From assembly GCF_937926365.1 (NCBI RefSeq), contig NZ_CALAOH010000146.1:1-7838 (forward strand): a stretch of 7,838 bases of DNA. The letters run 5' to 3'. Position numbers and translations under genes: made by a program. Positions 1-5,190 of the stretch are shown piece after piece. The number at the start of each line of letters is the position of its first letter. Position 1 is the first letter of the stretch. Origin of the DNA: an uncultured Azohydromonas sp. (GTDB lineage Bacteria; Pseudomonadota; Gammaproteobacteria; Burkholderiales; Burkholderiaceae_C). The notes beneath the pieces are model-generated. The model had not been told where the DNA came from and ran no database searches. It saw only the letters and a list, made by a program, of their open reading frames with translations.

Positions 1-47
1 GCGTCGCCGCGGCCCGCCTGCCGCACCGTGCGCGCGGGCGCGCTCAT
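1..47 (-). CDS. Start of an unidentified gene downstream of the HprK-related kinase (partial, runs off window)
   Basis: An ATG at 47-45 overlaps the TGA stop of the kinase gene (46-44) as an ATGA junction. The frame stays open to the window edge, giving MSAPARTVRQAGRGDA. The same 4-bp overlap joins the kinase to the PqqD-like gene, so this is probably the next gene of one translationally coupled operon. Fifteen complete codons are too few to identify a family. From memory of HPr-rel-A cassettes, a nucleotidyltransferase-family gene often sits here, but nothing in these residues shows it. Confidence 0.5.
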   Translation of the reverse strand, partial: MSAPARTVRQAGRGD

Positions 48-961
48 GCCGCGCCGGCGCGCCCGGCCAGGGCGTCGAACACCGGCACCGCCTCTTCCAG
101 CCGGGCGTAGCTGAAGCGGTGGCAGGCGCTGTCGTCCACCATGCGCGCCAGCCGCTCGAAGCCGGCCAGGCCGTGCACGTTGTAGTTGAAGGCGTTCTCG
201 ATCAGCCGCATCAGCGCCTGCGCCTTGGGCAGCGGCTGCAGCTGCGCCGGCTGGCCGGCCGCCCAGCGGGGCAGCACGATCCAGCCCGGGCGCGCGGGCT
301 CGGCGGCGCGGGCCACGCCCTCGGCCGGCGGGCTCATGTGCACCACCGTGCCCTTGACGGTCTCGTGCACCGGCGGCCCGAAGCGCGCCGAAGGTGCGAA
401 GCGGCGCACGATCTCGATGGAGGCGTTCTTCAGGCTCACCGGGCGCGGCAGCGGGTGGATCAGCCCGGTGGCCGGGTCGATGAGCGCCAGCTCGTCGGAC
501 AGCAGCCGCCAGCCGCTCAGGGCCAGCGCCGCGCACAGCGTGCTCTTGCCCGAGCCCGAGGGCGCGGGCAGCACCAGCGCGCGGCCGTGGCGCTCCAGCA
601 CCGCCGCGTGCAGCGTGAGGAAGCGGTGGTACAGCCCGGTGAGGCACCAGTTCAGGCCCCACTCCAGGATCGGGAAACCCTGGTCGCCGGGCAGCGGGGT
701 GAAGGGCGAGGCGCCGTCGATCTTGAACAGCACCTGCGGACGCCACCAGCGCCGCGGGCCGAAAGGGCGCTCCACGCTGACGTGGAAATCGGCGAAGCCC
801 TCGTCCTCCACCGGGTGCGCGGCGTAGTGCAGCGCGATGCCCCGTGCCACCGCCTCCAGCGGCGAGCGGATGTTGTTGAGCACCGGCCCGGTGCGCAGCC
901 GCAGGCCCGGGCCGCGCAGACGGCGGCGCAGCGCGTGCGCGTCCAGCGCGTCCACCCTCAT
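44..961 (-). CDS. HprK-related kinase A (HPr-rel-A system P-loop protein)
   Basis: This 305-residue soluble protein has a P-loop of HPr kinase/phosphorylase type. Walker A is APSGSGKST at residues 133-141, preceded by a beta strand (ALVLPA) and by the family-typical LHAAVLE at about 117-123. The acidic LLSDEL motif at 153-158 looks like Walker B. A conserved SLKN stretch follows at 176-179, as in HprK-like proteins. I see no signal peptide or membrane segment. The start is the ATG at 961-959, overlapping the TGA of the PqqD-like gene by 4 bp; the stop overlaps the next gene in the same way. Classical HprK phosphorylates HPr on serine, but this divergent family occurs next to PqqD-like proteins, so its substrate is probably a cassette protein or peptide. 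That role is inference; the family call itself is fairly secure. Confidence 0.85.
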   Translation of the reverse strand: MRVDALDAHALRRRLRGPGLRLRTGPVLNNIRSPLEAVARGIALHYAAHPVEDEGFADFHVSVERPFGPRRWWRPQVLFKIDGASPFTPLPGDQGFPILEWGLNWCLTGLYHRFLTLHAAVLERHGRALVLPAPSGSGKSTLCAALALSGWRLLSDELALIDPATGLIHPLPRPVSLKNASIEIVRRFAPSARFGPPVHETVKGTVVHMSPPAEGVARAAEPARPGWIVLPRWAAGQPAQLQPLPKAQALMRLIENAFNYNVHGLAGFERLARMVDDSACHRFSYARLEEAVPVFDALAGRAGAA

Positions 962-1263
962 GGCGCGTCGCCGTCGCAGCCGAGCACCAGGCCGAGCCGG
1001 GCCAGGTGGGCCAGGACGGCCCGCAGCGCGCGCACGTCCTGCGCATCGGGCGGGGCGCCGTCCTCGCCGGGCAGCAGCCGCTGCGCGAGCTGCGCGGCGT
1101 CCTGTGGGCCGGGGATCTCCAGCAGCGCCAGCAACACCTCGGCGGCGGCGGGGGAGAGCAGGTGCGTGCTCCCGGAAGCGGTGTCGAAGACCACCATCTC
1201 TTCCTCGTCGTCCCAGCGGCGCCAGTGCAGCGTGCCCGCGGGCGCCGCATAGCGCATGCCCAT
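958..1263 (-). CDS. PqqD-family peptide chaperone of the HPr-rel-A system
   Basis: This small 101-residue protein starts MGMRYAAPAG. The core VVFDTASGSTHLLSPAAAEVLL (about residues 24-45, read in two parts) has the PqqD pattern: a strand, a turn, then a 'lsp.aa.vl..l' helix. A second helical pair follows (DVRALRAVLAHLARLGLV). PqqD proteins form winged-helix RiPP-recognition elements that bind a leader peptide and present it to a modifying enzyme. Here the partner is probably the HprK-related kinase, whose start codon overlaps this stop by 4 bp. The ATG at 1263 lies 17 nt after the stop of the exported-protein gene. An alternative ATG lies two codons on (1257). The ribosome-binding site is weak, so coupling to the upstream gene is likely. 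Peptide binding is family knowledge; the peptide bound here is unknown. Confidence 0.8.
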   Translation of the reverse strand: MGMRYAAPAGTLHWRRWDDEEEMVVFDTASGSTHLLSPAAAEVLLALLEIPGPQDAAQLAQRLLPGEDGAPPDAQDVRALRAVLAHLARLGLVLGCDGDAP

Positions 1264-1280
1264 GGCGGTCGAAGCCGGGC

Positions 1281-1874
1281 TTACTGCCAGCTCAGCGCCA
1301 GCCACTCGCGGGTGCCCGCGGGCGTGAGCGGCTGCGCGTTCAGGTCGGGAGGGCTGTAGGCACCGTGGTTGAAACGGATGTTGGCCCAGATGGCCTTGAC
1401 GGCGTCGCCATCCTCGAAGGGAGGCGGCATCCCGCCGTTGTAGGCGTTGAGCCACACGGCCGCGACGTAGGCTTCGAGCGTGTTGGGCTGCTGCAGCACT
1501 TCCAGCAGCGTGACGTTGGGCAGGAAGCCGGAGATCGGCGCGCCGTCGAGCACGTCCTTGAAGATGGCGGTGTTGCGGTCCACGCCCACGGGCCAGTCCA
1601 TGCTTTCGGCCCAGGCGGTCGGCGACAGCCCGTTGCAGGGCCGTGATCGCGAGGGCAGCGTGGTCTGCCGGCTGGCGAAGGTGGAGGCGGAAACGAAGCT
1701 CGACGCCGTCACGCACACGCCCGCCGATACCGGCGTGCTGGTGAGCGTCAGCACCACCGGCGCGGCCATGCCCAGACTGCGGCGCAGCATGCGGCGGCGC
1801 GATTCGGTGCCGCGCACGGCCGCTGCCGGTGCGCTTTCCCGCTGCGTGCCTGAACCGCTCTCGGTCTGCTGCAT
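1281..1874 (-). CDS. Exported protein with Tat-like signal, tandem paralogue A (hypothetical)
   Basis: This 197-residue protein has unknown function. Residues 1-24 are polar. Then comes a twin-arginine-like motif SRRRMLR (25-31), a moderately hydrophobic stretch, and a V-S-A cleavage-like site near residue 51. The mature part of about 146 residues has two cysteines (C54, C80) and a GLSPTAW motif (82-88). Later motifs are VTLLEVL, PNTLEA, WLNAY and AIWANIR. All are shared with paralogue B at 2028-2705, apart from B's extra tail. I chose the ATG at 1874 because GAGGG (1885-1881) lies 6 nt upstream. The ATG at 1880 is too close to it, and an earlier in-frame ATG at 1940 would precede the likely promoter. 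The gene sits 17 nt before the PqqD-like gene, so the product may be a substrate or partner of that system. It could also be an ordinary periplasmic protein. Confidence 0.75.
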   Translation of the reverse strand: MQQTESGSGTQRESAPAAAVRGTESRRRMLRRSLGMAAPVVLTLTSTPVSAGVCVTASSFVSASTFASRQTTLPSRSRPCNGLSPTAWAESMDWPVGVDRNTAIFKDVLDGAPISGFLPNVTLLEVLQQPNTLEAYVAAVWLNAYNGGMPPPFEDGDAVKAIWANIRFNHGAYSPPDLNAQPLTPAGTREWLALSWQ

Positions 1875-1880
1875 GTCCAT

Positions 1881-1885
1881 CCCTC
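1881..1885 (-). promoter_or_regulatory. Ribosome-binding site deciding the start of paralogue A
   Basis: GAGGG on the minus strand lies 6 nt from the ATG at 1874 but directly touches the ATG at 1880. This favours 1874 as the start codon and gives a 197-residue product. Confidence 0.55.
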
Positions 1886-1909
1886 GTCTTAATGGTCGAA
1901 TGCAGCCGG

Positions 1910-1937
1910 AGTGTACGTGCGTGCAACAACCCGGCAA
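1910..1937 (-). promoter_or_regulatory. Possible sigma-70 promoter before exported paralogue A
   Basis: On the minus strand TTGCCG (1937-1932) and TACACT (1915-1910) are separated by 16 bp. Each matches four of six consensus bases. The -10 lies about 35 nt upstream of the chosen ATG at 1874, leaving room for the GAGGG ribosome-binding site. The 153-bp gap between paralogues leaves space for a separate promoter. Matches of this quality occur by chance, so the call is tentative. Confidence 0.3.
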
Positions 1938-2027
1938 CAAACGCCAGCTTGCCCTTGTGCCACGACAAAGAGAGCGTGGATTACTTGTGGTGGCCGCTGC
2001 CGTTCGTGGGGTGGTCGTGCCGGTGGA

Positions 2028-2705
2028 CTAAGGGGTGTCCGTGAGGGGGCCGTAGCCGGGCAGGGAGGAGGGGGACGACATCGGCGAGGAGGTGGGGCCG
2101 GAGCCGTCCCAGGTGCGGGCGATCCACAGCCGGGTGCCCAGCGGCGTCATGGCCGGCTGCTCGGCGCTGGCCGTGGGGGACTTGTAGAAGCCGCCGTTGG
2201 CGCGGATGTTGTGCCAGATCGCGATGACCGCGGCGGGCGAGTCGAAGGGTTGGGTCATCTGGCCGCGATAGGCATTGAGCAGCGCGGCCGTCACGTGCGC
2301 CTCGATCGTGTTGGGCGCGTTGAGCACGTCCAGCAGCGTGACGGAGCCCTTGCCGTGGTCGAATTCCGCCGAGAGGATGTGTTCGCCGAACTCCTGGTGG
2401 AACTTCCGGGTGGGCTTGAGGCCGCCGGGCCAGTAAGGGAGCTTTTGCACCCACTCCGTGGGCGACAGGCCCAGGCAGGGCTCTGAGGAAAGCCTGGCCT
2501 GCCGGCTCTGGAACGTGGCGGAGGAAACGAAGGCCGAGGCCGAGATGCACTGGCCGGCAGCCACCGGCATGCTGCTCAGGGTGAGAACCACGGGGGCGGC
2601 GGTGCCCAGGCTGCGGCGCAGCATGCGGCGCCGGCTCTCCAGGCGGCGCGCATCGGCGTCGGCCGGTTGCTGTGCATGGTCCTGTTGAAGATGGGGATGA
2701 ACCAT
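2028..2705 (-). CDS. Exported protein with Tat-like signal, tandem paralogue B (hypothetical)
   Basis: This 225-residue paralogue of the 1281-1874 product has the same order of elements. There is a polar N-region (1-23), SRRRMLR (24-30), and a hydrophobic stretch ending in V-A-A near residue 50. Two cysteines (C53, C77), GLSPTEW (79-85), VTLLDVL, PNTIEA, LLNAY, AIWHNIR and a terminal GTRLW follow. It differs by a roughly 10-residue insertion around 95-120 and by a C-terminal tail (about 200-225) rich in Ser, Pro, Gly and Thr. The ATG at 2705 has GCAGGA 8 nt upstream and no nearby in-frame alternative. The tail ends at a TAG (2030-2028). A one-base shift in the C5 run at 2044-2048 would instead give a histidine-rich end finishing at 1981. 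Function is unknown; location in the HPr-rel-A cassette suggests a substrate or partner role. Confidence 0.75.
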   Translation of the reverse strand: MVHPHLQQDHAQQPADADARRLESRRRMLRRSLGTAAPVVLTLSSMPVAAGQCISASAFVSSATFQSRQARLSSEPCLGLSPTEWVQKLPYWPGGLKPTRKFHQEFGEHILSAEFDHGKGSVTLLDVLNAPNTIEAHVTAALLNAYRGQMTQPFDSPAAVIAIWHNIRANGGFYKSPTASAEQPAMTPLGTRLWIARTWDGSGPTSSPMSSPSSLPGYGPLTDTP

Positions 2706-2828
2706 GTCAATCGTCCTGCGGCCTTCCTACTGCTTAGTCAGAGGTGTACCGGCTTTTGTTGCGTCCGTCCGACTTTGTGCCTTCCCTGCCGTGAAGTTGT
2801 GGCGGTTTTGTGTCCGCTCGGGGTGCTC
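2706..2828. other. Intergenic gap between the HNH-like gene and the exported-protein cassette
   Basis: These 123 bp are less GC-rich than the flanking genes, and should hold the start of the cassette's transcript. Apart from GCAGGA (2719-2714), the ribosome-binding site of paralogue B, I see no convincing sigma-70 -35/-10 pair. I also see no strong hairpin with a T-run that would end the upstream transcript. Confidence 0.4.
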
Positions 2829-3887
2829 TCAGCGCCCTGCGGCACGTTGCGGCGCGCGCCGGCGTGCCGACGGGGCCAAGCCCTGGCGCTCCAGCGCCCA
2901 ACCCTCGGTGGCCTGCTCCGCCGTGTGCGCCAGAACGCCCTGGGGCGCCAGTCCGCGCGCCACCATGCGGCCCACCAGCGTCTCGCAGGCTTCGGCGTCC
3001 AGCCGCAGCGCCAGGCGCTGCCAGCGGCGGTTGAGCGCTTCGTGCGACCAGGCGTCCTCCAGCGCCCAGCGCGTGCGCAGCGGGTCGCCGTCGCGTACCT
3101 GCGCCGCCAGCAGGCGCGGGATGAGGGTGTGGATGAAGAGGTTGTAGTCCTGGCGCAGTCCCAGCGCCTCGAACAGCGCCTCGATGCGCGCCAGGCGCGG
3201 CGACCACTGCGGATGCGCCAGCTGCAGTGTCAGCAGCGCCTGCAGGCCCTGCACCGGGTTGAGCAGCCGCAGCCGCGGCGGCGGCAGCAGGTGCAGCGGC
3301 AGCCGGGCCGCCTCCTCGTGCGGCAGCGGCGTGACGAAGGAGATCAGCGTGCCCACGCGCTCCCACTGGTCGGCGCTCAGCCCGTCCAGCGTGGCCAGGC
3401 CGCCGCGCGCCATGCGTTGCAGCTGCGCCTGCACCTGCGCCAGGTCGCGGCTGCCCTTGGCGCGGTTCGCGCCCTCGCTCATCACCGCCAGGTTGCCGGC
3501 GGCGTAGCCCGCGGCGTCGAAGACGCGGTCCACGCAGGCGTCGGTGGGGTGCTGCAGCGCCTGAGTCAGCGGCTCGCGCGTGACGGGACAGTGGCCGACC
3601 TCGATCTGGCGCAGGAAATGCGGCGTGACCTGCAGCGTCTCGAAGTCGCGCCCGCGCTCCCAGGCTTGCAGCCGCAGCCGCAGCCACTCGCGCACCGAGG
3701 GCGTGGCCGCGCGCGTGCGCCGGCCAAAGCGTGCCTGCCCCGCCTCCCAGCCCTGGCGCAGCGCGCTGCCCAGCCCCAGCCAGGCCGGCGGCGGCGCCAG
3801 CGCATGGCGCGCGTGCTCCCAGCCGATGTCGAAGCCCACCGGGTCTTGCACCGGCGTGTCGAATTCAAGCCTCCCTTGGGTGCTCAT
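2829..3887 (-). CDS. Unrecognised protein with an HNH-nuclease-like motif, under an SOS box
   Basis: I do not recognise this 352-residue protein as a named family. The clearest signal is CPVTREPL (100-107) followed by a segment at 117-145 with VDRV, GYAAGN and NRAKG. This matches the 'C-x-[VIL]-[ST] ... [SV]-DR[IV] ... GY-x-x-[GD]-N ... N-x-x-KG' pattern seen in many phage-type HNH endonucleases. Arg121 stands where classical HNH has its first His, so activity is uncertain. The rest is mostly helical and leucine-rich, with a Pro-rich stretch (PLHLLPPPRLRLL, about 197-209). There is no signal peptide or membrane segment. The ATG at 3887 is chosen because AGGAG lies 7 nt upstream. A LexA box overlaps its likely promoter, so expression after DNA damage is predicted. 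It is divergent from the WYL regulator gene. Confidence 0.7.
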   Translation of the reverse strand: MSTQGRLEFDTPVQDPVGFDIGWEHARHALAPPPAWLGLGSALRQGWEAGQARFGRRTRAATPSVREWLRLRLQAWERGRDFETLQVTPHFLRQIEVGHCPVTREPLTQALQHPTDACVDRVFDAAGYAAGNLAVMSEGANRAKGSRDLAQVQAQLQRMARGGLATLDGLSADQWERVGTLISFVTPLPHEEAARLPLHLLPPPRLRLLNPVQGLQALLTLQLAHPQWSPRLARIEALFEALGLRQDYNLFIHTLIPRLLAAQVRDGDPLRTRWALEDAWSHEALNRRWQRLALRLDAEACETLVGRMVARGLAPQGVLAHTAEQATEGWALERQGLAPSARRRAPQRAAGR

Positions 3888-3894
3888 GTCGCGG

Positions 3895-3899
3895 CTCCT
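3895..3899 (-). promoter_or_regulatory. Ribosome-binding site of the HNH-like gene
   Basis: AGGAG lies 7 nt before the ATG at 3887, a near-ideal spacing. It sets the start there rather than at the in-frame TTG at 3905, which would lie upstream of it. Confidence 0.75.
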
Positions 3900-3918
3900 G
3901 GACAACTGTGTTCAGATC

Positions 3919-3934
3919 CTGTGGATTTATACAG
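3919..3934 (-). promoter_or_regulatory. LexA-binding SOS box
   Basis: The 16-mer CTGTGGATTTATACAG fits the CTG-N10-CAG rule and the stricter CTGT-N8-ACAG form. An AT-rich centre and a following TA on the right half (CAGTA) match the wider consensus TACTGT...ACAGTA. It lies 32 bp upstream of the ATG of the HNH-like gene and covers that gene's predicted -10 (TATAAA). LexA bound here would block transcription until RecA triggers LexA self-cleavage. It is about 200 bp from the WYL gene start, so its main target is probably the minus-strand gene. Confidence 0.75.
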
Positions 3935-3954
3935 TATGCCCTTGATGTAGCTCA
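3926..3954 (-). promoter_or_regulatory. Predicted promoter of the HNH-like gene
   Basis: On the minus strand the -10 is TATAAA (3931-3926), inside the SOS box. At 17-bp spacing the -35 is TGAGCT (3954-3949), a poor match that overlaps a palindrome. The expected transcription start near 3918 gives a short leader of about 30 nt containing AGGAG. A strong -10, a weak -35 and an overlapping LexA site are usual for SOS promoters. Confidence 0.5.
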
Positions 3955-3964
3955 CCAGGTGAGC
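3950..3964. promoter_or_regulatory. Perfect palindrome, candidate operator
   Basis: GCTCACC-A-GGTGAGC is a perfect inverted repeat with 7-bp arms around one base. It overlaps the edge of the -35 region of the HNH-like promoter and lies 15 bp from the LexA box. There is no T-run, so it is not a terminator. A dimeric regulator could bind it, for instance the WYL protein encoded next door, but the binding partner is inference. Confidence 0.45.
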
Positions 3965-4070
3965 CTGTGGACAAGCTCGTGGGGATAATTCGCCGGCGCC
4001 TGCCGGGGTCGCTTGCCGGTGGCGCCGCGCGTGCCGCGACCAGGGGCGCGGGCCGCGGTGGCGGGCGGTG

Positions 4071-4086
4071 TCAGGCGTCCGCCTGA
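4071..4086. promoter_or_regulatory. Palindrome upstream of the WYL gene, candidate operator
   Basis: TCAGGCG-TC-CGCCTGA is a perfect inverted repeat with 7-bp arms and a 2-base centre. It lies 7 bp upstream of an extended -10 element and covers the expected -35 position of the WYL regulator gene. This placement suits a repressor or an activator, possibly autoregulation. In such GC-rich DNA a short palindrome can arise by chance. Confidence 0.4.
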
Positions 4087-4093
4087 AAGCGGT

Positions 4094-4102
4094 TGTTACG
4101 AT
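4094..4102 (+). promoter_or_regulatory. Possible extended -10 promoter of the WYL regulator gene
   Basis: TGTTACGAT contains the TGn extension followed by TACGAT, which matches four of six bases of TATAAT. It lies 31 bp upstream of the GTG start. There is no recognisable -35 hexamer (GGCGTC at 17 bp). This would fit a promoter needing an activator or relying on the extended -10. Confidence 0.3.
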
Positions 4103-4120
4103 TCCTGCCGATGCGCGCCA

Positions 4121-4130
4121 GGGAGGGAGG
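4121..4130 (+). promoter_or_regulatory. Ribosome-binding site deciding the GTG start of the WYL gene
   Basis: The purine-rich run GGGAGGGAGG ends 3 nt before the GTG at 4134, and its first GGGAGGG ends 6 nt before. No comparable site precedes the in-frame ATG at 4068. The N-terminal helix begins right after the GTG, as in the family. Confidence 0.6.
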
Positions 4131-4133
4131 CCC

Positions 4134-5156
4134 GTGGACCGTACCGAACGTTTCTATCGGATCGAGATGCTCATCCGCAGCCGGGCCGGCGGCGGTTGCG
4201 TGAGCTTCGCGGAGCTGATGGCCGAGCTGGGCGTCTCGCGCGCCACGCTCAAGCGCGACCTGGAGTACCTGCGCGAGCGCATGAACGCGCCCATCGTCTA
4301 CGACCGCTTCGCCAACGGTTACCGCTTCGCCACGCCGGCCGAGGGCGCGCCCGCCAGTGCCGCGGCCAGGGCCACGCACGAGCTGCCGGGGGTGTGGTTC
4401 AGCGAGGGCGAGATCCACGCGCTGCTGACCATGCACCAGCTCATCCGCGGCCTGGACGAGGGCGGCGTGCTGGCGCGCCACCTGCAGCCGCTGCTGGAGC
4501 GGCTGCACGGCATGCTGGGCGCGAGCGACGGCGAGTCGCGCGAGCTGATGAAGCGCGTGAAGATCGCCAGCCCGGCGCGGCGCCCGGTGGTGGCGCGGCA
4601 TTTCGAGCTCATCGGCAGCGCGCTGACGCGGCGCCAGCGCGTGCACATGCGCTACCGCACACGCAGCCGCCAGGAGGACACCGAGCGCGTGGTCTCGCCA
4701 CAGCGCCTGGTGCACTACCGCAACACCTGGTATCTCGACGCCTGGTGCCACCTCACCGAGGAGCTGCGCCGCTTCGCGCTGGACGCGGTGCTGGAGGTGC
4801 GGCTGGTGGAGCAGCGCGCCCGCGACGTGGGCTTGCGCACCGTGGAGGCGGAGCTCGACGCGGGCTACGGCATCTTCGCCGCCTCGGCCAAGGGCAAGCT
4901 GCAGTGGGCCACGCTGCGCTTCACGGCCGAGGCGGCGCAGTGGGTGGCCCATGAGCAGTGGCACCCGGCGCAGCAGGCGACGATGGAGCGCGACGGCACG
5001 CTCACGCTGCAATTGCCCTACGCCGAGGTCACCGAGCTGGTCATGGACGTGCTGCGCCACGGCGAGCACGTTCGCGTGATCCAGCCCGAGCGCCTGGCGG
5101 AGCTGGTGGCGCAGCGCCTGCACGAGGCCGCGCGCCAGTACCCCGGCGCGGCTTGA
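4134..5156 (+). CDS. WYL-domain transcriptional regulator (HTH + WYL + WCX)
   Basis: This 340-residue regulator has three parts. An N-terminal DeoR/HTH_11-type winged helix spans about residues 5-66, with the recognition helix in ELGVSRATLKRDLEYLRE. The WYL domain spans about 150-230, with the namesake residues W199-Y200-L201 in NTWYLDAWCH. A WCX-type C-terminal extension spans about 245-335 (YGIFAAS, then WHPAQ). WYL proteins bind DNA and are controlled by a nucleic-acid or nucleotide ligand; DriD of Caulobacter, for example, senses single-stranded DNA, and PafBC of mycobacteria acts in the DNA-damage response. The start is taken as GTG 4134 rather than ATG 4068 because of a strong ribosome-binding site. 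The SbcD-like gene begins only 34 nt after the stop, so co-transcription is likely. The target genes and ligand are unknown. Confidence 0.9.
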   Translation: MDRTERFYRIEMLIRSRAGGGCVSFAELMAELGVSRATLKRDLEYLRERMNAPIVYDRFANGYRFATPAEGAPASAAARATHELPGVWFSEGEIHALLTMHQLIRGLDEGGVLARHLQPLLERLHGMLGASDGESRELMKRVKIASPARRPVVARHFELIGSALTRRQRVHMRYRTRSRQEDTERVVSPQRLVHYRNTWYLDAWCHLTEELRRFALDAVLEVRLVEQRARDVGLRTVEAELDAGYGIFAASAKGKLQWATLRFTAEAAQWVAHEQWHPAQQATMERDGTLTLQLPYAEVTELVMDVLRHGEHVRVIQPERLAELVAQRLHEAARQYPGAA

Positions 5157-5190
5157 GGTCCAATCGCGCACCCCAAGCAGTTCTCCCTAC

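Larger units (their letters stand above)
1770..2630 (-). repeat. Tandem gene duplication, best conserved at the signal-peptide segment
   Basis: The two exported-protein genes align over almost their whole length at the protein level. The clearest nucleotide match is 27 bases, 1770-1796 against 2604-2630, with a single difference at the seventh base; it encodes the arginine-rich SRRRMLRRSLG region. The offset between copies is 834 bp. Outside this block the DNA has diverged while key protein motifs persist, which points to an old duplication rather than a recent one. Confidence 0.75.

Noticed and set aside
119..1252. Long plus-strand open frame of 377 codons opposite the kinase and PqqD-like genes
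   Set aside because: Its translation is low-complexity Arg/Ala/Gln/His and matches no family; the minus-strand genes with P-loop and PqqD motifs explain the DNA.
1264..1968. Upstream extension of the PqqD-like frame to an ATG at 1968, giving a 336-residue fusion
   Set aside because: The extra part reads the exported-protein gene out of frame and is Arg/His-rich. The PqqD domain alone has the normal family length from 1263.
2740..2800. Possible ECF/sigma-E type promoter (CAACTT, then ACAAAG) upstream of paralogue B
   Set aside because: The spacing and the -10 half do not fit the GGAACTT / TCAAA consensus well enough, and nothing else supports it.
2667..3950. 427-codon plus-strand open frame across the HNH-like gene
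   Set aside because: Arg/Gln/Ala-rich shadow. The minus-strand gene has a ribosome-binding site, promoter and recognisable motif.
3966..3974. TGTGGACAA, and TGTGGATTT at 3920-3928, resemble DnaA boxes
   Set aside because: Each departs from TTATNCACA, there are only two, and there is no dnaA/dnaN/parAB-type gene or AT-rich unwinding region. The second is part of the LexA box.
3995..4027. Inverted repeat of CGGCGCC / GGCGCCG around a 20-base spacer
   Set aside because: Both arms are GC-only and self-complementary, expected by chance at this base composition; no T-run follows.
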